The notes: generated by a model from the sequence alone, not told the origin. Counted from the first letter of the stretch, positions 15,390 to 23,543 are shown. The stretch: 27,169 bases of DNA from Pontiellaceae bacterium (GCA_016937035.1 JAFGWS010000036.1:1-27169); one strand, 5' to 3'. Numbers and translations are program-made.

Positions 15390-15806
15390 ATGGGAGTCGA
15401 AAAAATCAAGGAGCTGATTTCAAGCAACGATCAACTTGGAAAGCTGCTCGGCGTGCAGCTGGTCGAGGTCGGCGAAGGCCGGGCCTGCACGGAATTGAAG
15501 GTGGGCAAGGAGCACCTCAATGCCGCCGGCGTGGCGCATGGGGGCACCATCTTTACGCTTGCCGATATTGCGCTCGCTGCGGCCTCTAACTCATATGGCA
15601 ACGTGGCGTTGCTGACGAATGGCAACATTCAGGTTTTCCATGCGACCCAGGAGGGCGACACGCTCTACGCCAAGGCCAAGGAGGTTTCCGCCAGCCGCCG
15701 GCTTGCGCATTACCGGGTCAAGATCACGAACGGTGCCGGGGAGCAGATCGCCGTCTTTAATGCCACCGTCTACAAGACCAGCACGCCGCTGTCCGAAGGC
15801 GACTGA
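15390..15806 (+). CDS. PaaI-like hotdog thioesterase
   Basis: 138 residues. HLNAAGVAHGGTIFTLADIA (about residues 41-60) is the PaaI-type hotdog signature with the conserved HGG and the LAD helix. PaaI acts on phenylacetyl-CoA and its hydroxylated or ring-modified forms; the exact substrate here is unknown. It is the second, unrelated-subfamily thioesterase in the operon, which supports an aryl-acetyl-CoA role for the locus. GGAGGG lies 5 bases before ATG 15390. It ends just before a strong bidirectional terminator. Confidence 0.87.
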   Translation: MGVEKIKELISSNDQLGKLLGVQLVEVGEGRACTELKVGKEHLNAAGVAHGGTIFTLADIALAAASNSYGNVALLTNGNIQVFHATQEGDTLYAKAKEVSASRRLAHYRVKITNGAGEQIAVFNATVYKTSTPLSEGD

Positions 15807-15822
15807 TTCCGAAGCGTCGCGC

Positions 15823-15862
15823 AAAAAAAAGTGCCCTTCTTTTTCGGAGAGCACTTTTTTTT
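15823..15862. terminator. Bidirectional terminator between the ior operon and the porin gene
   Basis: AAAAAAAAGTGC (15823-15834) and GCACTTTTTTTT (15851-15862) form a stem whose outer parts give a T-run on either strand. It sits 17 bases from both stop codons of the convergent genes. Confidence 0.85.
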
Positions 15863-15878
15863 GACAGGGTTAAGCTGA

Positions 15879-17150
15879 TCAGAATGAATAGCTCAGCTCT
15901 GCCCGGGCAAACGATGCCGTCTTATCCTGCTGACTGCCGTTGTAATAATTTTCCGGTTCAAAGACTTCGAGCAGGAGATGTCCGCCCAGCGAATCGGATT
16001 CGGAGAACAGGCCTTCCTTGAGCGTGAAGGAGTTTTTACAGGTGAAGAGCCATCCTCGGTTGCGTCCGCTGCCCGATCCATCGTTTTCCGGGGCCATCAT
16101 ATAGCCCAGCAGAAGATCTGTTTTCAGGCCTTTGATCGGTGCGATCGAAAAGTCGATGTGCGGCATGCTGACGTTTTTCCATGCGGCGCCCCCGGTGGTG
16201 TCGAAGGAGTAGACATAGAGTTCGGAATACTGCGGCCAGCGGGCAAAGACCGGATTCCAGTCTTCGGAGAGATAATACCATCCCAGTCCAAGGGTGCCGT
16301 TTTGTTCGGCCAACGCATCGATATGCCATTTGCCCAGCGCATCGATCATGAATTCGGAGGAATCCGGATTCGACTGATAGGCCAGTTCAATATTTCCGTC
16401 GAGATTTCCGCCGGTGCATTTCGGCATAAACCGTGCGCCTACGGTGTTGATCGTGTCGTGGCTGGGAAGACCGTCCTGCTGGGTCTTTGTGATAAAGTAG
16501 GCTTCCCACGGAAGATCCTCGAAGGAGTTGTTTTTAACATAGATGCCTCCTCCGGCTTCGACGCCGTCGTAGTTTGCGCCATAGCCTACAATATCGCGAT
16601 CCTGCGAATGGATTGCCAGCGGGTCATCCGCATGGGTATACATGGCAAGGAAGTCCACGGTCGTGTCCGCGATGCCTTTGTAGGTGAGCTTGGCGGCATC
16701 GAAATAGGTCGTTCGCGATCCGTCTTTCGAGGTACCTTCGAATATGATCTTGCCGTTTCCGTACATCAGATCCTGGCGGCCCAGCCGGACGCCGAACAGC
16801 TCGTTCTGGTAGTCGATAAACAGGTTATCGAACACCGTCTCGTCGAACGCAGCCCAGCCGTTACGCGTACGAGGGTGATTCACGGTGCGGAATTCGTTGA
16901 CCAACCTGCCGCGAATATAGAGATTTTCGGTGGGGTGGTATTCACCGAAAAGGCGGGTTCGATAGCGCTGGAAGGCATTGACGCCGCCGCGCGATTCGGC
17001 CGCCGAGTTCGAATACGGAATGTTGTCGAAATGTACAATGCGGAAGCGGAAGTCTCCGCCCCATTTGAATTCCGGTTGTTGTTGTGCTGATGCCGTTGTT
17101 GCTGCGGCGATAATCGTGGCTGAAATAACAGCCAATGGTAATGTTTTCAT
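15879..17150 (-). CDS. Alginate-export-like outer-membrane beta-barrel porin
   Basis: 423 residues. A signal peptide spans about residues 1-22 (MKTLPLAVISATIIAAATTA, cleavage near ASA-QQ). The mature protein is full of alternating strands with aromatic girdles (FRFRIVHF, NLYIRGRLVNEF, LFGVRLGRQDLMYGNG) and ends in Phe (ELSYSF), the outer-membrane insertion signal. RLGRQDLMYGNG and the late KTDLLLGYMMAPEN pattern match the AlgE/alginate-export porin family. It follows the symporter gene by 14 bases with AAGGG as ribosome-binding site, so outer- and inner-membrane steps of one uptake route appear co-expressed. The substrate is unknown; alginate is not implied. Confidence 0.82.
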   Translation of the reverse strand: MKTLPLAVISATIIAAATTASAQQQPEFKWGGDFRFRIVHFDNIPYSNSAAESRGGVNAFQRYRTRLFGEYHPTENLYIRGRLVNEFRTVNHPRTRNGWAAFDETVFDNLFIDYQNELFGVRLGRQDLMYGNGKIIFEGTSKDGSRTTYFDAAKLTYKGIADTTVDFLAMYTHADDPLAIHSQDRDIVGYGANYDGVEAGGGIYVKNNSFEDLPWEAYFITKTQQDGLPSHDTINTVGARFMPKCTGGNLDGNIELAYQSNPDSSEFMIDALGKWHIDALAEQNGTLGLGWYYLSEDWNPVFARWPQYSELYVYSFDTTGGAAWKNVSMPHIDFSIAPIKGLKTDLLLGYMMAPENDGSGSGRNRGWLFTCKNSFTLKEGLFSESDSLGGHLLLEVFEPENYYNGSQQDKTASFARAELSYSF

Positions 17151-17164
17151 AGCATCCCTTTGTT

Positions 17165-18811
17165 TTATTTAGTTCCCAGACAGCGGTTGAGGTGTTCCTC
17201 GGAGGTTTTCTTCGTAAAGCGAGAGACAACAAGCGTGACGACGATGGCGATCGGCAATCCGATCAGGAGCGGGTCGACAAAGGACCAGATGAACGGACCG
17301 GTCTTCGAATAGACCGCGTCGCCGTTGACCATCCGTATCCCCAGCGAGGGGGTTCCGAAAATCTTCTCACAGATCATGAGCGCGGCCGCCGCTTTTTCCT
17401 CCACGAAGACGATCCAGAACAGGCTGGTAAAGAAGCCGCTCATCATGCCGGCAATGGCGCCCGCCTTCGTGATGGCGCGGCTCCATAGGGCCCCGACATA
17501 CATCGGCAGGAAGGCGCATGCGCACAAGCCGAAAAAGATGGCGGTTCCGCGCGCAACGATCGCCGTACCGGTTTTCCCGAATTTGACTTCCATGATGTAA
17601 CTCAGGTAAACGGCCACCAGGATTCCCGACAAGACGCCGATGCGCGTGGCCAGCATCCCGCTTCCGCCCTTCTTGCGCCCTATCGATTCCTCCACCAAAT
17701 CGCGCCCCAGCGAGGTGCCCATCACATGGAACTGGCTGCTGAGGGTGCTCATGGCCGCGGAAATCAGGGTCAGCATGAAGAGGATGCTGAACCAGTCCGG
17801 CATGGCGCTTTGCAGATACATCGGGATAATCGCTTCCACGTCACCTCCAGCCGCTGCAATCGAAACGCTGCCGATGGTTTTAACGAAATGAACGTTGGAT
17901 AGCGCTCCCACAACGAAGGCCACGCCCGTCATCATCATGATGAAGACGCCGCCGATGGGGATCGCCCGGTTGAGTTCTTTGCCGCTCTTGACGGTCATGT
18001 AGCGGACCGCCAGTTGCGGCTGCGCCAGCACGCCGATGCCGACGCCCATGATAATCGTGCTCACGAGGGTCCACCAAAGCGGGGTTCCGAACTGGGGCAT
18101 GCTCGTCCATCCCTGGTGTCCCTTGTCCTGAAGGCTTTTAGGCACCATGTCGGCAAGATCGGTCAGGCTCTGGTGAGCCTGGACCACGCCGCCGAGTTTG
18201 GAATAGGTGAAGATGAGCAGCACCGTCATGCCGAACAGCATGATCGTGCCCTGCAACGCGTCCGTGTACATGACGCCCTTGATGCCGCCCATGATGACGT
18301 AGAGCGCAATGATCGCCGAAAAGACGAGCAGCGCGGCGTTGTAGTCCATTGACATCTGCGAGGCGATATACTTGACCGCGCCGGTCAGGACAGACGAGGC
18401 GTAGAGCGGAACGAAAAGAAAGATGATGAGCGCCGATGCCCCTTGGATGAAGCGCGACTGGAAGCGCCGTCCCAGCAGTTCCGGGAACGTATGCGCATCC
18501 AGCCGCAGCCCCATTCTGCGCGTACGCCCGCCGAAGATCCAGAATGCGATGAAGATCCCCACGAAGATATTGAGGAAGGTCAGCCACAACAGGCCCATTC
18601 CAAATACGCCGGCTGCACCGCCGAATCCCACGATGGCCGACGTGCTGATGAAGGTGGCCCCGTACGACATCGCCATGACGTAGGGGTGGACCTTGCGGCC
18701 CGCCAGCATGTAGTCGGTGGCCGACTTGGTGGCCCTGTAGCCCCGGAATCCTAAGTATCCGATAATGCACAGATACGCAACGAAGATAATAATCATCCAA
18801 ATGTGGTTCAT
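17165..18811 (-). CDS. Sodium:solute symporter (SSS family)
   Basis: 548 residues with about 13 predicted membrane helices. The N-terminus IGYLGFRGYRATKSATDYML plus AGRKVHPYVMAMSYGATFIS and the helix IMGGIKGVMYTDALQGTIML are typical of SSS transporters (PanF/PutP-like), which couple solute entry to sodium. AMSTLSSQFHVMGTSLGRDL is the conserved sodium-site region of helix 8. The substrate cannot be read from sequence; organic acids, amino acids and sugars are all known. AGGAGG precedes ATG 18811. It lies between its small accessory protein (13 bases upstream) and the porin gene, in one operon. Confidence 0.93.
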   Translation of the reverse strand: MNHIWMIIIFVAYLCIIGYLGFRGYRATKSATDYMLAGRKVHPYVMAMSYGATFISTSAIVGFGGAAGVFGMGLLWLTFLNIFVGIFIAFWIFGGRTRRMGLRLDAHTFPELLGRRFQSRFIQGASALIIFLFVPLYASSVLTGAVKYIASQMSMDYNAALLVFSAIIALYVIMGGIKGVMYTDALQGTIMLFGMTVLLIFTYSKLGGVVQAHQSLTDLADMVPKSLQDKGHQGWTSMPQFGTPLWWTLVSTIIMGVGIGVLAQPQLAVRYMTVKSGKELNRAIPIGGVFIMMMTGVAFVVGALSNVHFVKTIGSVSIAAAGGDVEAIIPMYLQSAMPDWFSILFMLTLISAAMSTLSSQFHVMGTSLGRDLVEESIGRKKGGSGMLATRIGVLSGILVAVYLSYIMEVKFGKTGTAIVARGTAIFFGLCACAFLPMYVGALWSRAITKAGAIAGMMSGFFTSLFWIVFVEEKAAAALMICEKIFGTPSLGIRMVNGDAVYSKTGPFIWSFVDPLLIGLPIAIVVTLVVSRFTKKTSEEHLNRCLGTK

Positions 18812-18824
18812 GGCACAGCCTCCT

Positions 18825-19001
18825 TTACAGTTCGCTCTCGACGCGGTCTTCCTCTTCCGCCCAGTGGCGGATCTCCTCTTCGGGTTCCTGTTCAGGATCG
18901 TCCACGTTCCATTTGATGATTCCCCATACTAAACAAAGTACGGTACTCATGATACACAGCAGGTAGACTAATACCACCCATCCATCAGCGATTCCCAACA
19001 T
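18825..19001 (-). CDS. Symporter small accessory protein
   Basis: 58 residues, beginning MLGIADGWVVLVYLLCIMST. One membrane helix (about 7-29) is followed by VWGIIKWN and a strongly acidic tail (DDPEQEPEEE...). This matches the small accessory proteins that lie directly before certain SSS symporters (typical pattern ML-[GD]-x-x-D-x-W-[IV]-x-x-[AV]-Y-x-L-C-x-x-[ST]). It is easily missed because of its size. GGGAG stands 7 bases before ATG 19001, and the symporter begins 13 bases after its stop. It probably stabilises or activates the transporter; the mechanism is inference. Confidence 0.82.
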   Translation of the reverse strand: MLGIADGWVVLVYLLCIMSTVLCLVWGIIKWNVDDPEQEPEEEIRHWAEEEDRVESEL

Positions 19002-19040
19002 GTTGTATCTCCCTTCCGATTATTCCTCGACCAATAACAC

Positions 19041-19070
19041 AGTCTAACACTGAGGATTACGAAGTCTCAA
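19041..19070 (-). promoter_or_regulatory. Candidate promoter of the symporter-porin operon
   Basis: Minus strand TTGAGA (19070-19065), 18-base spacer, TAGACT (19046-19041), about 40 bases before the accessory-protein start. Consensus-based only. Confidence 0.4.
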
Positions 19071-19174
19071 TACAGATTTCTTTAAAATATCTGCATCATC
19101 AAGCTTGTATGGTTGCGGTGAACAACTCATGCCGGATAAGGCGGTGCTCCGATTGGTTTTTTATCAATCGCAGG

Positions 19175-19203
19175 TTTGCGCTGCGTGTGTGGAGTGATAC
19201 ATT
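19175..19203 (+). promoter_or_regulatory. Weak candidate promoter of the hisC-type gene
   Basis: TTTGCG (19175-19180), 17-base spacer, TACATT (19198-19203), 29 bases before ATG 19233. The -35 match is poor. An inverted repeat CGATTG...CAATCG (about 19150-19169) lies just upstream. Confidence 0.25.
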
Positions 19204-19232
19204 TTGAAAAATTTTTAATCAGGAGAGAGACT

Positions 19233-20324
19233 ATGAAGCCGAAAGAATGGGTTAAGGAGCTGCGGGTATATGAGCCGGGCAAACCGATCGAGGAGGTTGC
19301 ACGCGAATTGGGATTTGATGATATCGATGCCATCGTAAAGGTGGCCTCGAATGAAAACGAGTTGGGGCCGTCGCCGATGGCAATGAAGGCGATGCAGCTG
19401 TCGCTTGCTGAAATGCATCGTTATCCCGACGGCGGCGCGTTTTACCTTAAACAAAAGTTGGCGGAAAAACTCGATGTTGCGCCGGAGCAGCTTCTGTTCG
19501 GATGCGGCAGCAACGAGCTGATTGTTTTTCTGGCTCATGTGTTTCTGGAATCGGGAACCAACCTGATCATGGGGGCTGAGGCCTTCGCCGTCTACTTCCT
19601 TGTGGCGGCCATGTATCAGGCCGAAACCATCCGCGTCCCGATGCCGGAGCACGTGCATGATCTGGATGCCATGCTGAAGGCCATCACGCCCGAAACCCGT
19701 CTCGTGGCGGTCTGCAATCCCAATAATCCGACGGGAACGATGGTTTCGCCGGAAGCCATGGACCGCTTTATTGAACAGCTCCCGGATCACGTCGTGGCCA
19801 TCATCGACGAAGCTTACTTCGAGCTCATGCCCGAGGAGCAGAAACCCGACGTGCTCAAACATATCCGTGCCGGCCGGAAAAATGTGATTGCGCTGCGCAC
19901 CTTCTCCAAGGCGTACGGCTTGGCCGGCCTGCGCATCGGTTACGCCGTCGGCCATCCGGAGCTGATTGATCTGCTGAACAAAGTACGGCAGCCCTTTAAT
20001 GTAAGCACCATGGCACAGGTTGCTGCGCTGGCCGCGCTCGACGATACCGCGCACCTTGCCCAAACCCGCGCAATGGTGGAGCAGGGCATCCGCTTCTTTG
20101 AGGAAGAGCTCGCGGCTCTCGGCGTTAAAACCGTGCCCACCGGAGTCAACTTTATTCTCGCCGAAACCGGCCGAGGCCGCGAAATATTCCTGGAACTCCA
20201 GAAGCGCCAAGTCATCGTCCGTCCGGTTGATGCCTATGGACTGCCCAACCACGTGCGCATCTCCATCGGTACGCCGGCGCAAAACCGTAAGGTGGTTGAT
20301 GCACTCAAGGAAATATTGGCGTGA
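19233..20324 (+). CDS. hisC: Histidinol-phosphate/aromatic aminotransferase
   Basis: 363 residues, fold-type I PLP enzyme. KVASNENELGPSPMAMKAM near 38-56 is the HisC N-terminal motif, VCNPNNPTGTM the substrate/PLP segment, IIDEAYFELM the PLP-ring Asp/Tyr, and TFSKAYGLAGLRIGYAVG carries the Schiff-base lysine (K226). HisC proteins make histidine but many also transaminate aromatic amino acids. No other his gene is nearby, and an aryl-pyruvate oxidoreductase operon lies a few kilobases away, so an aromatic aminotransferase role is possible. AGGAGAG precedes ATG 19233; an upstream in-frame start was rejected for lack of a ribosome-binding site. Confidence 0.88.
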   Translation: MKPKEWVKELRVYEPGKPIEEVARELGFDDIDAIVKVASNENELGPSPMAMKAMQLSLAEMHRYPDGGAFYLKQKLAEKLDVAPEQLLFGCGSNELIVFLAHVFLESGTNLIMGAEAFAVYFLVAAMYQAETIRVPMPEHVHDLDAMLKAITPETRLVAVCNPNNPTGTMVSPEAMDRFIEQLPDHVVAIIDEAYFELMPEEQKPDVLKHIRAGRKNVIALRTFSKAYGLAGLRIGYAVGHPELIDLLNKVRQPFNVSTMAQVAALAALDDTAHLAQTRAMVEQGIRFFEEELAALGVKTVPTGVNFILAETGRGREIFLELQKRQVIVRPVDAYGLPNHVRISIGTPAQNRKVVDALKEILA

Positions 20325-20397
20325 GCCGGATGCGCGAAAACGCTGCACCCGTCGAACCGGTTCTGCGGGTTGAAAATCTTATTTTAGGGCATCTGAT

Positions 20398-21129
20398 TTA
20401 AATTTCGGAATAAAACTCGCCAATGGATTTCCATGCGTCCTCAGCCTTTTCGCAGAAGCTGATCAGCTTGAGATCTCTCGGGCTGATCAGTCCGCACTCG
20501 GCGAGATATTCCCAATCGATCAGGCGCTTCCAATGTTCCTCCCCGAAGAGAATGATCGGTATGGTCGGAATCTTTCCGGTCTGGATAAGGGTCACTGCTT
20601 CGAACAGTTCGTCGAACGTGCCGAATCCTCCCGGAAAAATACAGATCGCTTTGGCTCGGAGAAGAAAGTGCATTTTGCGCATGTGAAAGTAGTGGAATTC
20701 AAAGTTGAGTTCCGGTGTGACATACGGGTTGGGATCCTGCTCGTGGGGTAGGGTGATGTTGAGCGAAATGGATTTGGCGTTGACTTCATCGGCACCGCGG
20801 TTGCCCGCTTCCATAATGCCCCCACCTCCGCCGGTAACGACCACATATTCGCATTCCTGGTTGGTTTGGCAGCTGCTGCTGACCATGGCGGCGAGCTTGC
20901 GGGCCTCTTCGTAGTAGGGGGTCAGCGACGCCAGTTTCTTGTTTTTACACTCTTCAGCATGCTCGGGCGAGGGAATGCGTGCGCTGCCGAAGAGGACGAT
21001 GGTGGATTTAATGCCCTGCTCCTGCATGGTGATTTCCGGGTGGAGATATTCCATCTGAAGGCGCACGGGGCGGCAGTAGGGACTGTTTAAAAACGAAATA
21101 TTCTCATAGGCTTTGGGTGGTTTGATCAT
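20398..21129 (-). CDS. LOG-family nucleotide 5'-monophosphate nucleosidase
   Basis: 243 residues. The Rossmann-like fold shows VTGGGGGIMEAGNRGADE (99-115) and the diagnostic PGGFGTFDE (166-174) of the LOG (lysine decarboxylase-like) family, which removes the base from nucleoside monophosphates, including cytokinin-type ones. FGSARIP near 47-53 is also conserved. Bacterial members are often wrongly called lysine decarboxylases. ATG 21129 has AAGGAG about 10 bases upstream; the extra 22 residues of the longer frame are not family-like. It is a single gene, convergent with the aminotransferase, with only 73 bases and no clear terminator between them. Confidence 0.9.
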   Translation of the reverse strand: MIKPPKAYENISFLNSPYCRPVRLQMEYLHPEITMQEQGIKSTIVLFGSARIPSPEHAEECKNKKLASLTPYYEEARKLAAMVSSSCQTNQECEYVVVTGGGGGIMEAGNRGADEVNAKSISLNITLPHEQDPNPYVTPELNFEFHYFHMRKMHFLLRAKAICIFPGGFGTFDELFEAVTLIQTGKIPTIPIILFGEEHWKRLIDWEYLAECGLISPRDLKLISFCEKAEDAWKSIGEFYSEI

Positions 21130-21247
21130 AATATAAAAACTCCTTTGCTGAAAAGGTATCAAAACCCGCTGCCCTCTGCGACCGTTTTTGGTCATAGAAT
21201 GCGCGGCCCAGCCAGGTCAAAAACACGATGGTTTCACGCCGGACTCC

Positions 21248-21275
21248 CACCCGAGCTGAAAGATCCGCTTGGGTG
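21248..21275. other. Hairpin between LOG gene and beta-helix pseudogene
   Basis: CACCCGAGC (21248-21256) pairs with GCTTGGGTG (21267-21275), nine pairs with one G-T, loop of ten. There is no T-run on either side. On the minus strand it would lie after the pseudogene stop and before the LOG gene. Nothing else is seen in 21130-21401. Confidence 0.35.
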
Positions 21276-21401
21276 AGAACGAAGATCCCGGATGTGGGTT
21301 GTCAAATGGCAGATTATCTCACATTGCCTGTGTGGCCCGTGCGCTCCCTCGCGGCTATTCCTCGCTTCGTCTCTTTCGGTTATTCAATAGTTGGACCGAG
21401 C

Positions 21402-22592
21402 CTACTTCAACTGCACCTCGATCTGGTAGAAGCCGGACGATTCGGCGGCGTGGACGGTGTCGGTATAGCTGTTTTGCGGATATTCGATCCCAATCTGCAA
21501 CACATCGTTGGCGTTGGTCAGCGTTCCCCGCCATAATACGGAATAGGCGCGATCCTCCATGGAGGTCCATTCAATCACAAAGCCGTCGGACGAAACCTGA
21601 TTCGACGATACCGAAGCCGTAAACACCGAATTCGGATCGGACGGGTCCGTTCCTGCAATGTACTCCCCGACATTATTGAGAATGTCAGTATCATCGTCGC
21701 CAAACGGATCTGGATTGAAACCAAAGTAATCCCTTTCCCATTCGCCTGGCAGCCCGTCATTGTCCTGATCGAAAGTGAATGGTCCCTGATATTCATAAGC
21801 ACCCATGTCAACATGGATGCCGACCACGCGTGGTTGTCCATCAAGGTCGACGGTCCCGGCAACATAGACATCAGAACCCCAGTTAATACACGGGGAATTA
21901 GTCATCAGCCTGAAGTCTCCATCCAACATATCCACAAACACCGGCGCATTCGTAATGTTGCCGTTTAAACCATGCGTCACGTCGGGCGAACAGGAATATC
22001 TTGCCGTTGTAATATATATCATTCCCTTGAGGAGCTTTGTTGCCATACACAATGCAGTTGTTCGCCGTACCTCCTCCTCTCATCCCGCCGCCATAGTCGG
22101 CCGAATTCCCGCTGATGGTGCAGTTGTTCGCCGTTCCATAATACATCCCGCCGCCCCGGGATGCTGAATTCCCGCTGATGGTGCAGTTGGTGACGACCGG
22201 AGTCATGTCTGAGCAAAAGATTCCGCCGCCAGCAGAGTCACTATACCCGTTGGTGATCGTCATCCCTTCGACAACACCACACGAATACCCAGCTTGAAGC
22301 AGCGCACACTGCCCTGTCCATCCACGATCGTGGTTTCCGGGCCGTTCGCACTTTGGACCGTGATCCCTTTGGAAACGGTAATTTCGCTTGCGAGCAGATA
22401 GTGCCCCTCCCACACCTGGACGGTGTCGCCGGCAACGGCGGTGTTGACGGCGGTTTGAATGTCGGTGGCGGCGGTTTCGCGGCTGGCGTAAGGCGCCGTT
22501 GGATTGGTGCTGTTGAGATCGACGTGCAGCGTCGCCGCCATCAGATTCGTTCGAGCCAATGCTGCGAATAGAAACACCAAACCCTTTTTCAT
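21402..22592 (-). pseudogene. Right-handed beta-helix (choice-of-anchor Q type) secreted protein, two frameshifts
   Basis: The gene starts at ATG 22592 (GGAAAGG before it) with a signal peptide (MKKGLVFLFAALARTNLMAA), then ATDIQTAVNTAVAGDTVQVW and VSKGITVQSANGPETTIVDG, the opening of parallel beta-helix proteins. A one-base loss in the G-run at 22288-22290 shifts to a second frame that keeps coherent rungs (TNCTISGNSASRGGGMYYG). A one-base gain near 22001-22002 shifts back to the first frame, which goes on with NAPVFVDMLDGDFRL, DMGAYEYQG, a DxDxDG calcium-like motif (DQDNDGLPGEWERDYFG) and a C-terminal beta domain. Each part is well preserved, so decay is recent, or these are sequencing errors. 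Full length would be about 396 residues. Confidence 0.8.
22081..22189. repeat. 63-bp internal repeat of the beta-helix gene
   Basis: GAATTCCCGCTGATGGTGCA plus GTTG occurs at 22103-22126 and again at 22166-22189; CATCCCGCCGCC occurs at 22081-22092 and 22144-22155. The shared 63-base period encodes 21 residues, about one beta-helix rung (NCTISGNSA...GGGM). Confidence 0.7.
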
Positions 22593-23012
22593 GGACTGCC
22601 CTTTCCAATTAACCCCTGCGCAACATGCCCGCATCCGTTCCATGCTCCCGCGAACGCGATGAAACAGAAAAACACGATACCCGATAATAGGATTGGCTCA
22701 AGTTCATTATTGCCTTTGTTTCGAAAATAATCTAAACCAGCGCGTTGAAAAACCTTATGCATTGTGATCTAAAGCTCCGTTAAGCCGGAGCACTCCAAAG
22801 AAATGAACCCCGAAGTTGAACGTACTGCGGTCTATTTGGCTAGTCGGCTTAGCGACTTTGCGAGAGAGATTATATGAACCACGAAACACACCAAATACAC
22901 GAAAGGGTTGGGTGCATGAAATTATCTATTATTTGCAACGAATGAAGGAAAAACAGTGAATGGGGATAATTATTCTGGCCTGAATCATTTTACCTGAAAA
23001 TTCTTTATATTT

Positions 23013-23048
23013 GCGATCCTTGCGATCCTTGCGATCCTTGCGATCCTT
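23013..23048. repeat. Tandem repeat of GCGATCCTT, four copies
   Basis: Four perfect 9-bp units run head to tail at 23013-23048, followed by 'tgcggttaaa'. A related single unit (tttgcgatccttgtgttcctt) is at about 885-905. The array looks like slippage within the common intergenic 'tttgcgatctttgcg' sequence. It is too short and spacerless to be a CRISPR array. Confidence 0.8.
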
Positions 23049-23175
23049 TGCGGTTAAAAAATCTCTCTAAACTCGGCGTCCGCCAGCGCAGCGGGTGGTG
23101 AATCAGCCACTAAATACGCAAAATACATGACAGGTTTTGTGAGCTGAAATGTGTTAATCCAAAAAGCTTAATCTA

Positions 23176-23194
23176 TGTGGGAGAATTCCCCACA
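23176..23194. promoter_or_regulatory. Candidate operator of the ribbon-helix-helix gene
   Basis: Inverted repeat TGTGGG-AGAATTC-CCCACA, 65 bases before ATG 23259. Ribbon-helix-helix proteins often bind palindromes in their own promoters, so autoregulation is a fair guess. No binding data. Confidence 0.35.
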
Positions 23195-23258
23195 AGCTGC
23201 TTGATTTTCTACACGGATCATGTTTCTCTCTGGGCGACAAAAAACAAGGAGTATAAAT

Positions 23259-23450
23259 ATGGCTAAAAAAATAGTAGAGAAAAGCACGAAAACTATCGGA
23301 ATCAACATGTCGAACACGATGGCGGATGAACTGGAGAGAAGAGCGGAGTCTATGCATCTTTCCACCAGTAAATACTGCAAGGTCATTTTGTCCCAATGGA
23401 TTACTTCCGGAAAAACCCTGACGTTGTCCGAAGGAACTGGTGTGAAGTAA
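23259..23450 (+). CDS. Small ribbon-helix-helix DNA-binding protein
   Basis: 63 residues. KTIGINMSNTMADELERRAE followed by SMHLSTSKYCKVILSQW fits a ribbon-helix-helix fold: a beta strand (about residues 10-16), a helix (18-30) and a second helix starting at STSKY (about 35-47). Such proteins are transcription repressors or antitoxins. There is no toxin-like gene next to it. ATG 23259 has AAGGAG 7 bases upstream; the frame extends further up but without such a site. It is a single gene between a palindrome and a strong terminator, so it seems to be an independent unit. Confidence 0.75.
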   Translation: MAKKIVEKSTKTIGINMSNTMADELERRAESMHLSTSKYCKVILSQWITSGKTLTLSEGTGVK

Positions 23451-23473
23451 TCACCTTGATGTGATCTTTCGTG

Positions 23474-23505
23474 AAAAGCTCCGTTTTAAACGGGGCTTTT
23501 TTTTT
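23474..23505 (+). terminator. Rho-independent terminator of the ribbon-helix-helix gene
   Basis: AAGCTCCGT-TTTAA-ACGGGGCTT (one G-T pair) followed by a T-run to 23505. On the minus strand it may also help to end the gyrA-MauE operon, which stops at 23544. Confidence 0.9.
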
Positions 23506-23543
23506 GTAGCAATGACGGGCTGCGGCAGGGGAGGTCTGTTGGG

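Larger units (their letters stand above)
22593..23258. other. Repeat-rich intergenic region without a supported gene
   Basis: It contains a partial 'aaccacgaaacacaccaaatacacgaaa' repeat (22877-22905), a tandem array at 23013-23048, a small stem GCTCCG...CGGAGC at about 22774-22791, an 'actaaatacgcaaaatacatga' fragment near 23105-23127, and a palindrome (23176-23194) upstream of the ribbon-helix-helix gene. I see no reading frame that I would call. Confidence 0.6.

Noticed and set aside
15978..17090. A 370-codon plus-strand frame opposite the porin
   Set aside because: The minus-strand reading has a signal peptide, beta-barrel strands and terminal Phe; the plus frame has none of these.
19215..20348. 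A 377-codon minus-strand frame opposite hisC
   Set aside because: The plus strand has all the PLP-enzyme motifs; the antisense translation is unstructured and His/Arg-rich.
20347..20385. Terminator between hisC and the LOG gene
   Set aside because: Only a 5-bp stem (ACCCG...CGGGT) with a broken T-run; too weak to call.
23013..23048. CRISPR array
   Set aside because: Units are 9 bp with no spacers, and no cas genes are present.
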